A model generated the notes under the pieces. That model was not told where the DNA came from. It ran no database searches and saw only the letters and a list, made by a program, of their open reading frames with translations. Position numbers and translations under genes: made by a program. DNA of 5,241 bases from Promethearchaeota archaeon (GTDB taxonomy: Archaea > Asgardarchaeota > Lokiarchaeia > Sigynarchaeales > SOKP01), in contig WJKD01000535.1 of assembly GCA_014729315.1 (NCBI GenBank), positions 1 to 5,241 on the forward strand. Direction: 5' to 3'. Positions within the stretch are counted from its first letter, which is position 1; the number at the start of each line of letters is the position of its first letter. Positions 1-5,241 of the stretch are shown here, piece after piece.

Positions 1-649
1 GAACAACATTTTTTGGTGGACTAGTTTTTGAAGAAGAAGATGTAGATATATTTGGTCTAGAAGAGATTGATTTAGCTTTTTTCGTAGTTGATTGGGTTTC
101 AGGTTGCATTTTAGGTGTAGGAGTTGATGTGGTTTTCTCTGCTACAGCTGATTTCTTGAGGTTCTTTAGTGCCGGAGAGATAGATTCTTTCTTTTTCTTA
201 TCCACTTTCACGATTTTTGGAGACGTATCAGGAATTTCACCACGATCGTACATTTTTTCTCGTTCGACATTTCTAATATACCTCATATCGGCTAACTTTT
301 CTTTAACTTCCATCGATTTGAAATTAAAAGTCCTTAAAAATTCTCGGGGTTCGTCACCCTGATCGACGGATACGATCTTACAACGATGAAATGCTGCTTC
401 TTTAACTAGTTCCTCTTGGAGTGCACTAGCAACTCTTGAGCTTATAAATCGCTTCCTCACGTGGGATTTTGAACCTTTCCAGATAAATATTCTTCTAATA
501 TCTTCTTTAACTATTACGACAACTTGTTCAGGATGTAAGATATTCTGACCGTTATCTTCACGAAAATAGTCTTCGGTTATGTTTAATCGCTGTCTTTCAC
601 CAGAATCATTTAATTCGTAAACCATGAAATAATCGTAACTGTCTGACAT
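1..649 (-). CDS. Gelsolin-like domain protein with Lys/Ser/Thr/Pro-rich tail, 3' end off the window
   Basis: An ATG at 647-649 opens a frame that stays open to the left edge, giving 216 residues without a stop. Residues 5-108 resemble one gelsolin/severin/villin repeat. The core strand IRRIFIWKG (51-59) matches the family's hydrophobic-x-W-x-G strand. It is followed by a basic amphipathic helix (about 62-83), the strand KIVSVDQG and the signature DQGDEPREF (96-104), close to the eukaryotic 'dqGkEpeeF' pattern. Residues 111-140 are a charged helix. From 144 onward the chain is disordered, with about 16 Lys, 23 Ser/Thr and 8 Pro in 73 residues. In the family such domains bind actin and often calcium; Asgard archaea encode gelsolin-like proteins that act on actin, and this family assignment is from recognition of the motif. 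I see no Shine-Dalgarno sequence before the ATG, consistent with a short leader from the TATA element near 684. A second domain may follow off the window, so total length and actin activity are unknown. Confidence 0.8.
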   Translation of the reverse strand, partial: MSDSYDYFMVYELNDSGERQRLNITEDYFREDNGQNILHPEQVVVIVKEDIRRIFIWKGSKSHVRKRFISSRVASALQEELVKEAAFHRCKIVSVDQGDEPREFLRTFNFKSMEVKEKLADMRYIRNVEREKMYDRGEIPDTSPKIVKVDKKKKESISPALKNLKKSAVAEKTTSTPTPKMQPETQSTTKKAKSISSRPNISTSSSSKTSPPKNVV

Positions 650-679
650 TTTTTCTTGGTTAAATAAGTAAAGTTGTGA

Positions 680-689
680 TATATAATTA
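680..689 (-). promoter_or_regulatory. Candidate TATA box for the gelsolin-like gene
   Basis: On the minus strand the element reads AATTATATA, centred about 35 bases upstream of the ATG at 649. An archaeal TATA box lies roughly 26 bases before the transcription start, which would give a leader of about 9 bases. That fits the absence of a Shine-Dalgarno sequence. The spacer is very AT-rich and a second TTTATAAATT element lies at 722-731, so the choice is uncertain. Confidence 0.35.
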
Positions 690-810
690 TAATGAAAAAT
701 ATAATTCTATTCTTTTAAACAATTTATAAATTATACCTATAAAAATTTTAGTTCTTCAAAAAATAGTGAATGATTGGGATCTTTTGTTAGAAAAAATTCT
801 ACATATAACT

Positions 811-845
811 AGTAAAAAAATGATCTCGTTAAAAAATAATAAAAT
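811..845 (-). terminator. T-rich archaeal-type terminator after the zinc ribbon-LURP-one gene
   Basis: Read on the minus strand, two T-runs (831-836 and 814-820) lie 50-85 bases downstream of the stop codon at 896-898, with no clear hairpin. Archaeal transcription commonly ends at such U-tracts without a stem-loop. The position is right for ending the gene at 896-1588 before the gelsolin-like gene begins, but long T-runs are also common in AT-rich spacers. Confidence 0.35.
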
Positions 846-895
846 CAAACCTAAAATGAAATGTGATTTAAGAAGTGAAGCTTTTAATTTGTATT

Positions 896-1588
896 TTATT
901 GATCGTGCATCACATTATCAATGCTGAGCACAAAACCTACTAATATCCGTCTATCTGTAGTATTATCGTGGATTCTTAAAGCGTAGGTGTCCTTAAAATC
1001 GAACATACCTCCCAAGAAGATATCCCGCCATCTATCAGCTTTTTCTATCTCTGCAATAATTTCACCGCTAGAGAGATCTTTTACCTTGAAGGAGAATCCC
1101 ATAAAATTGCCGACAGCCTCGTACCAACGATTACCTTCGGGATCTTCCAAATAGAATTTTGGTTTAAACAATGTGAGAATCTTCTTTTTTATACGAGCAA
1201 TAAGATTACCCTCGGGATCTTTGAGATCTTGGGCGCCTCGTGCTGAAATCAATTTGGCGTGAATAGTCGCAGCAACAGTCCCGTCTAATTCTCTGAGTTC
1301 TACCTTTCTTCGAATGCTTAAAATCTTCCTTTTCATCTTGCCTATTACATTTCCATCTTTATCCAAGATGTCTCCAGAACCCCAGTCCCAATAACCTTCT
1401 TTGAGTATGTAATAATTACGATTTAAGTCAAATAATCCTCCATTTCCAGTAGAAGGCGCTGGTTGGAGTGCAGATGCTGCTTTTGATTTCTCTTGTTTCT
1501 CTTCGATATTTTCTGGTAGCTTAGATCCGCAAGATTCGCAGAAATTCTGATTTGGGCGGACTTCCGCACCGCAGTTTGGACAATTCAA
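896..1588 (-). CDS. Zinc ribbon fused to a LURP-one-related (Tubby-like barrel) domain
   Basis: The 230-residue product begins with a short zinc ribbon, CPNC (3-6) and CESC (17-20), whose four cysteines would bind one zinc ion. A charged, then Ala/Pro-rich linker (25-50) leads into a beta-rich domain of about 175 residues (55-230) that resembles the LURP-one-related/YxjI family, related in fold to Tubby and phospholipid scramblase barrels. Visible hallmarks are successive 'DxxGNxI' hairpins (77-82, 124-130, 149-153) and a hydrophobic C-terminal segment, RILVGFVLSID (214-224), which in the family forms the helix threading the barrel. Two strand pairs are near copies, DKDGNVIGKMKRKIL and DPEGNLIARIKKKIL, 47 residues apart. 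There is no signal peptide and no convincing membrane segment, so it is probably cytoplasmic, possibly at the membrane surface. The start is TTG: the frame has an upstream stop at 1610-1612 and no ATG or GTG, and the first CxxC pair begins at residue 3. Function is unknown; scramblase activity is not implied. Confidence 0.85.
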   Translation of the reverse strand: MNCPNCGAEVRPNQNFCESCGSKLPENIEEKQEKSKAASALQPAPSTGNGGLFDLNRNYYILKEGYWDWGSGDILDKDGNVIGKMKRKILSIRRKVELRELDGTVAATIHAKLISARGAQDLKDPEGNLIARIKKKILTLFKPKFYLEDPEGNRWYEAVGNFMGFSFKVKDLSSGEIIAEIEKADRWRDIFLGGMFDFKDTYALRIHDNTTDRRILVGFVLSIDNVMHDQ

Positions 1589-1594
1589 TTTTTT

Positions 1595-1600
1595 TCCCTT
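1595..1600 (-). promoter_or_regulatory. Purine-rich ribosome binding site supporting the TTG start
   Basis: AAGGGA on the minus strand ends 6 bases before the TTG at 1586-1588, a usual Shine-Dalgarno spacing. It supports initiation at TTG, since no ATG or GTG exists in this frame after the stop at 1610-1612. The match to the archaeal anti-Shine-Dalgarno sequence is only partial. Confidence 0.45.
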
Positions 1601-1665
1601 ACTTTTTTTCTAGTTGTATCCATTTCATAATTTCGATTAAATTAAGCAAGAATTGGTAATATTGT

Positions 1666-1676
1666 CTTATAAATTT
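1666..1676 (-). promoter_or_regulatory. Candidate TATA box for the zinc ribbon-LURP-one gene
   Basis: The minus strand reads AAATTTATAAG here, about 83 bases before the TTG start, which implies a leader of roughly 55 bases. A second TATA-like sequence, TTTATAG, lies just upstream near 1680-1686. A leader of this length agrees with the gene having a ribosome binding site, but the region is so AT-rich that the assignment is weak. Confidence 0.25.
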
Positions 1677-1749
1677 AAGCTATAAACGATAGTAATAATT
1701 TTTTAGTAATTAATCCGAACCAATACAAAAAACATCAATTTAAATCTAT

Positions 1750-1789
1750 AAAAAAAAAAAAATTCAACATAATGATTAAGTAAAAAAAA
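1750..1789 (-). terminator. Double poly-T terminator downstream of the decayed gene
   Basis: On the minus strand, 8 T's (1782-1789) and then 13 T's (1750-1762) begin within 5 bases of the stop codon of the decayed gene at 1793-1795. No stem-loop precedes them. This is the most obvious U-tract terminator in the window and would separate that unit from the zinc ribbon-LURP-one gene. Confidence 0.45.
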
Positions 1790-1792
1790 GAA

Positions 1793-2275
1793 TTACTCCC
1801 ACACAACCTTCATAATACTAGTTCTAGACTCTTTTTCTTCTTCTATATGAACAACAATGCAAGTGTGTTTAAAGATTCTTTCACAGATTCCTCGAATGAA
1901 TCCCTCATAAAGATCTGGGTAGATGTGATAAAGACCCTCGATGATTATTATTTTTATAAGACCTGCACAGACTCCAAGACTTCCTATTCATCCTTTTCTC
2001 TCTTTTCCTTTTACATTAAAAGATGTAGTTTCGTTAAGTTTATTGTCGAAATCAGCTGGATTTTGACAATCTTTAAATAAATTGGTTCTTTGATTTAGTA
2101 ATGTATATCCCTTTCCAAGAGCTATTGCCGCTGGACTCAAAGCTTTAATTTATTCAGCAAAAATTTTAGTGGAACCCAATTACTGAGTTTTATCTTCGTG
2201 ATGTCGAAGAATAAGTTTTTTACGACATTTTGTGCAACCTCTGGGATTGAATTCTTTTAAAATTTCGTTTATCAT
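1793..2275 (-). pseudogene. Decayed gene with three in-frame stops; 3' half V4R/HNOB-like
   Basis: From an ATG at 2273-2275 to a TAA at 1793-1795, one minus-strand frame of 161 codons reads as protein but is broken by TAA (2180-2182), TAA (2150-2152) and TGA (1988-1990). The 5' segment carries a CxxC motif, GCTKCRKK. The middle (1991-2149) contains SPAAIALGKGYTLLNQRTN. The last 64 codons are the most convincing: a long hydrophobic run, then GLYHIYPDLYEGFIRGICER, a strand, a charged turn and the closing strand SIMKVVWE. A helix with G-F-x-x-G-I-x-E-x-x-F followed by two strands recalls the end of V4R or haem-NO-binding (HNOB) small-ligand sensor domains; this is pattern recognition only. After the TGA no ATG, GTG or TTG occurs in frame until four codons before the closing VVWE, so this part cannot be an independent ordinary gene. 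A GAGG precedes the ATG by about 10 bases. In the 5' third another minus-strand frame is open (about 2143-2259), so an old frameshift there is possible. A TATA-like element lies near 2364-2371. Confidence 0.6.
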
Positions 2276-2489
2276 TATTAAAACATTCCTCTTGAGTCAA
2301 CACCCTCGTTTCCTATAAGCATGAATTCTTACCTTTTTATTTAATTAATTTAAATAAGAATTTATTATATAACAAGATCGTTTATATCTCATAATTAAAA
2401 TTCCGCAAGTGAAGATAAGCAATAATCTAAAATTTTTGATAACCGATAGATTTCTAAAGCAAGATTCAAAATATTTTAATTCAATAAGA

Positions 2490-2524
2490 TTTAACTAATG
2501 TTTAACTAAAGTATTTCACTAATG
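2490..2524. repeat. Three 11-bp direct repeats next to the synthase promoter
   Basis: TTTAACTAATG (2490-2500), TTTAACTAAAG (2501-2511) and TTTCACTAATG (2514-2524) share the pattern TTTmACTAAwG. The first two are contiguous and the third follows after 2 bases, so the copies recur at 11 and 13 bases, close to one helical turn. They end directly against the TATA box at 2526. Placement and spacing suit a bound regulator, either an activator or a repressor. No regulator gene is identified. Confidence 0.5.
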
Positions 2525-2525
2525 C

Positions 2526-2534
2526 ATATAATAA
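2526..2534 (+). promoter_or_regulatory. TATA box of the archaetidylserine synthase gene, probably leaderless
   Basis: ATATAATAA is centred about 20 bases before the ATG at 2550. With the usual archaeal distance of about 26 bases, transcription would start within a few bases of the ATG. No Shine-Dalgarno sequence lies between, which fits a leaderless or nearly leaderless mRNA. Confidence 0.5.
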
Positions 2535-2549
2535 AAAGTGTAAATTAAT

Positions 2550-3311
2550 ATGTCAAGTATTCCGTCTCTTCTTAAACATAAAGATTATATAACTCTCATC
2601 GGCACGACGTTAGGTGTAATCGCCCTTATATGTGCTGTATTAGGAACTAGAACTTTTGTATCTGTTGGATTTTTTCTCATCTCGTTAACATTAGGAACAG
2701 ATTTATTAGATGGGTTTATCGCTCGCAAAACTGGTACGGTAAATAAAATTGGTATTGAATTGGACTCGTTGTCTGATTCTCTAACATTCGGAATCGCTCC
2801 ATCGATTCTTATATTTCAAGCTTTTAAGAGAGGAACACCTTATGATATTTTCTTAATTATTGGTTGCGCTTGTTTCGTATACGGAGCGATCCTCAGACTT
2901 GCCAGATTTAATATTACCGTTGAAGAAGAACCGGGATACAAAGGAGTTCCAACACCATTGAGTTGTTTAATGGTGATCACATTTTTTTACGCAAATTATT
3001 TCTATGTGTTAGCTTCAGGGGATCCAACTTATCCGTTTATCGATATTTCTTACTATGCAGTTCCGGTAATAATGATTTTAATAGGCTGGTTTAACATAAC
3101 AACATATATACAATTTAAAGAGAAGGGCAAAGGGGTCTACATTTTGTTCCTCGTATTTGCTCCTCTATCTCCCATTTTTGGCATTGTGGGATTATTATTA
3201 ACTAATTTCGCTGTTTTAATCTTTGTTTCTTTCTTTTTCTTAATTGCTTTTTTCTTTTTAATTGGATATGTAATCGTTGGTTTCGTAATAAACGCAAGAA
3301 ATAAGAATTAA
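2550..3311 (+). CDS. pssA: CDP-diacylglycerol/CDP-archaeol-serine O-phosphatidyltransferase (archaetidylserine synthase)
   Basis: This 253-residue integral membrane protein carries the complete CDP-alcohol phosphatidyltransferase signature, D51-x2-D54-G55-x2-A58-R59-x8-G68-x3-D72-x3-D76. The four aspartates bind the divalent metal pair and activate the attacking hydroxyl. The later motif LRLARFN (115-121) with GVPTP (132-136) is characteristic of the PssA (serine) branch rather than of glycerol- or inositol-phosphate enzymes. In archaea that branch transfers CDP-archaeol to L-serine, giving archaetidylserine and CMP; the acceptor is inferred from family. Hydrophobic segments lie at about 13-31, 36-50, 80-92, 98-116, 136-155, 168-183 and 196-247, the last long enough for two helices. 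That gives about eight segments, more than the short bacterial form and usual for archaeal members. The ATG is supported by the TATA element 20 bases upstream and no credible upstream start. No decarboxylase partner is visible nearby. It converges on the coiled-coil gene, stop to stop, across 68 bases. Confidence 0.92.
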   Translation: MSSIPSLLKHKDYITLIGTTLGVIALICAVLGTRTFVSVGFFLISLTLGTDLLDGFIARKTGTVNKIGIELDSLSDSLTFGIAPSILIFQAFKRGTPYDIFLIIGCACFVYGAILRLARFNITVEEEPGYKGVPTPLSCLMVITFFYANYFYVLASGDPTYPFIDISYYAVPVIMILIGWFNITTYIQFKEKGKGVYILFLVFAPLSPIFGIVGLLLTNFAVLIFVSFFFLIAFFFLIGYVIVGFVINARNKN

Positions 3312-3379
3312 TAGATTGGCGAATTAAACCACTGGATTTCATAAGCAGATCTTAATTAACTTAGAGATTATTAACAAAT

Positions 3380-5241
3380 TTATAATAGTCTTTTCTTCCA
3401 CGATTCAATCTCCTTCTGAATCTTCTTAATGTCTTCTTGATTAAGGATTTCGTCTTTTAATTTATAATCATTGATTATTCTACTAATATCGTGTAAAGTG
3501 ACGGAAAAACCTTTTTTCTCCAAGATAATGTCAGCAATTTCTTGCAAATTAGCACTAAATTGATTACCCTTCATTTGATTTAGAGTATTAATAAGAGTTT
3601 GAAATGCTAAGTTTATTTGTTTTGCAACTTCTGGTCTTGTTTTTGGTTTATTAATCTTTGGGGTTTCTTTAGATAACTGATCTTTCTTTTGAACTCCTTT
3701 ATCTAATTGATCTGACTTAATTACCTTAGTTTTTTCCATAGTTTTCGCTTCTAGATCAGATTTAGTCGTTTTTGATTTCGGTATAATTTTATGCGGTTTC
3801 TCCAAGAGGATAGTATCTAACTTCTCAGATGTGTCATGCTGTTTTTTGCTTGGAAATTTATCCAATGGCATTGTTTCTTTTGTTATATACGCCTTCCCTT
3901 CACCAGCTAACCAAACCGCATCAATAATCGGATTTAATAATTTAATAAAATCCTCATTGTTTGTAGCGATTCCTAAAAAATCGTCAAAATTTTCCTTCGA
4001 ATTGTTTTTCAGTAAACCCATTATTAATAGTTTTTCGTCGCCATTCACTAAGATGATGTTTTCGTTGGATATTTTTTTAAATGTTATATTTTCAAGTTCG
4101 TTTAATTTTTGAACTATACTATTAGAATGAGGATCTGCTGAAGCAATTTTAACGCGAACATTGTCAATTCTGTCAATAAACTGTTCTTTTCTTATGTAAT
4201 CTTTAATTTTTGGGATTATAATTGTTATTTTTTGGTTAGAATTGGAAATAACATTTAATAGTTCTTCTTTAATTTTGTATTGACTATTAATCTGCCACAA
4301 TTGATCGATAGCGATATTTTTGACTGCATATTCATTATTGACGAAATCTTTCAGTAAATTCTCAATTGGAATATTTAAACCTGCTACTTGGTTCAAAGAG
4401 TCGTAGACAATTTCCTTTATGTCCAAGAGAATTGTATCTTTTAGAGCTTTTTTTCTTTTTTCTAATGTTTCAATTTCACTCTCTATGGATCTTTCTAACG
4501 AATTTATTTTTTTCTCAAAACTACGAATCAGATTAGCATAAAGGTTATTCAGTTCTTCAATAGTTCTTTCAGATGTGTTTAATCTCTTTTTAAAAGGGTT
4601 AAGTATGTTATTATCTATAGGCTCCTTAATCTTATCGAATTCTTCCTCAATTAACTCATTTAGGTTGACACTGAACTCGTCAAGCATAGTCTGTAGGTTA
4701 GATTTAAACGATTCTTCTATAATTCTTATAATTTCTTCCAATGTTTCTGTTTTTTTAAATTCTATAGTTTTTATGTTGTTGTTGATTTCTGTTTTTATCG
4801 TTGTTAAAATTTTAATGAGATTTGCAAATTGGATTTGAGTTATCCCCTTAATTTTTTGATGAAGATCTCCAAAAATCTTCTTTAAAGGTGATTCTAATTC
4901 CTTAAACTTTTCAATTTTTTTAGCCTTTTTGATTAAATCAGCAACATCCTCTTTCTGAATGAAAGTATCTTCATTAAAATCCTTTTTTATTTCATTAAAT
5001 CTATTATATAATGAATTAAGGTCTATCTTCTCTTTCTTTGTAAAAATTTGATTTAATGAATTTATCATAAGACCATAGACAGCATCTTTAATGTTCGGTA
5101 GATTAGAATTAATGTTTAAGTAATAATTTAGAATTGGATTAAAAGGGGGAATAGCGAAATAATGCAACAGGATCTCGGAACTCTTTGGGACTATTTTAAC
5201 TAATAAATCAGCATCAGTTAATTCTTTAATTACGAAAGAAA
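3380..5241 (-). CDS. Large coiled-coil protein with a TrmB/PLD-like domain lacking HKD residues, 5' end off the window
   Basis: The frame ends in TAA at 3380-3382 and is open to the right edge, giving 619 visible residues. The only possible start inside is a TTG at 5165-5167, but the 24 codons before it read as ordinary protein (e.g. IKELTDADLLVKIVPKSSEI), so the true start is probably beyond the window. Numbered from that TTG codon: residues 40-310 are mostly alpha-helical with heptad-like coiled coil at about 125-250. Residues 312-422 form an alternating strand-helix domain (KITIIIPKI; VRVKIASADPHSN; NENIILVNGDEKLLIMG; FDDFLGIAT; FIKLLNPIIDAVW). This resembles the phospholipase D-like fold at the end of TrmB-type regulators; the place where PLD enzymes have HxKx4D reads NENIILVNGD, so it should not be catalytic. 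A Lys-rich linker (425-512) leads to a compact helical domain (515-595). No signal peptide or membrane segment is seen. If the missing N-terminus holds a winged helix it would be a regulator; otherwise a structural or scaffold role is possible. Function unknown. Confidence 0.75.
   Translation of the reverse strand, partial: SFVIKELTDADLLVKIVPKSSEILLHYFAIPPFNPILNYYLNINSNLPNIKDAVYGLMINSLNQIFTKKEKIDLNSLYNRFNEIKKDFNEDTFIQKEDVADLIKKAKKIEKFKELESPLKKIFGDLHQKIKGITQIQFANLIKILTTIKTEINNNIKTIEFKKTETLEEIIRIIEESFKSNLQTMLDEFSVNLNELIEEEFDKIKEPIDNNILNPFKKRLNTSERTIEELNNLYANLIRSFEKKINSLERSIESEIETLEKRKKALKDTILLDIKEIVYDSLNQVAGLNIPIENLLKDFVNNEYAVKNIAIDQLWQINSQYKIKEELLNVISNSNQKITIIIPKIKDYIRKEQFIDRIDNVRVKIASADPHSNSIVQKLNELENITFKKISNENIILVNGDEKLLIMGLLKNNSKENFDDFLGIATNNEDFIKLLNPIIDAVWLAGEGKAYITKETMPLDKFPSKKQHDTSEKLDTILLEKPHKIIPKSKTTKSDLEAKTMEKTKVIKSDQLDKGVQKKDQLSKETPKINKPKTRPEVAKQINLAFQTLINTLNQMKGNQFSANLQEIADIILEKKGFSVTLHDISRIINDYKLKDEILNQEDIKKIQKEIESWKKRLL

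Larger units (their letters stand above)
2276..2549. other. Divergent intergenic region, AT-rich, no gene seen
   Basis: This stretch separates the start of the decayed minus-strand gene from the plus-strand lipid synthase. Apart from a 14-codon minus-strand frame starting at 2320-2322, preceded by AAGGT, I see no coding sequence and no tRNA or stable hairpin. It holds the promoter elements of both neighbours and the triple repeat at 2490-2524. Confidence 0.5.

Noticed and set aside
129..362. Plus-strand open frame of 77 codons
   Set aside because: It lies antisense within the gelsolin-like coding sequence; its composition (Phe/Ser-rich) is what the complement of a Lys/Glu-rich gene gives, and it has no recognisable motif.
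1988..1990. TGA as a selenocysteine codon in the decayed gene
   Set aside because: The same frame also has two TAA stops, which are not recoded, and no selenocysteine insertion element is evident downstream, only poly-T tracts.
1847..2080. Plus-strand open frame of 77 codons in the gap before the lipid synthase
   Set aside because: It is antisense to the decayed gene, is rich in Ser/Phe/Lys without domain features, and has no ribosome binding site or promoter. The minus-strand reading is far more protein-like.
2340..2356. TTAATTAATTTAAAT stretch as an operator palindrome
   Set aside because: Short AT-only palindromes of this kind are expected by chance in this composition.
3831..4112. Plus-strand open frame of 93 codons
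   Set aside because: Antisense shadow of the large coiled-coil gene.
4575..4838. Plus-strand open frame of 87 codons, hydrophobic
   Set aside because: Antisense shadow of the coiled-coil gene; the Leu/Ile/Ser-rich text arises from complementing Glu/Lys/Asn codons.
5165..5167. TTG as the start of the coiled-coil protein
   Set aside because: The frame upstream is open to the window edge and reads as ordinary protein, and no ribosome binding site precedes the TTG.

Overview
The window is AT-rich and looks archaeal. An archaeal-type CDP-alcohol phosphatidyltransferase sits beside genes with TATA-like promoter elements, poly-T tracts serve as the only visible terminators, and start sites include one TTG and one apparently leaderless ATG. 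A gelsolin-like domain, a zinc ribbon-LURP-one fusion and a very large coiled-coil protein are typical of Asgard archaea, most like Lokiarchaeia. That placement is an inference from gene content, because no rRNA or other marker gene is present.

Layout from left to right. (1) Positions 1-649, minus: 5' part of a gene for a gelsolin-like domain followed by a long Lys/Ser/Thr/Pro-rich tail; the 3' end lies off the left edge. (2) 650-895: AT-rich spacer with the likely promoter of gene 1 and T-tracts that could end gene 3. (3) 896-1588, minus: zinc ribbon plus LURP-one/Tubby-like barrel protein starting at TTG. (4) 1589-1792: its leader and promoter, and poly-T tracts ending the unit upstream. 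(5) 1793-2275, minus: a decayed gene with three in-frame stops, whose 3' half reads as the end of a V4R/HNOB-like domain. (6) 2276-2549: divergent intergenic region; three 11-bp direct repeats abut the TATA box of the next gene. (7) 2550-3311, plus: archaetidylserine synthase, a membrane enzyme of polar lipid synthesis. (8) 3312-3379: short convergent spacer. (9) 3380-5241, minus: a large coiled-coil protein whose frame stays open to the right edge, so its start lies outside.

No operon links all the genes. Genes 1, 3 and the pseudogene share the minus strand but are 200-250 bases apart, each with room for its own promoter. Two intact products have possible links to membranes (lipid synthase, LURP-one barrel) and one to actin (gelsolin domain). 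A joint role in membrane and cytoskeleton biology is possible, but the window does not demonstrate it. I found no CRISPR array, tRNA, insertion sequence or defence cassette.
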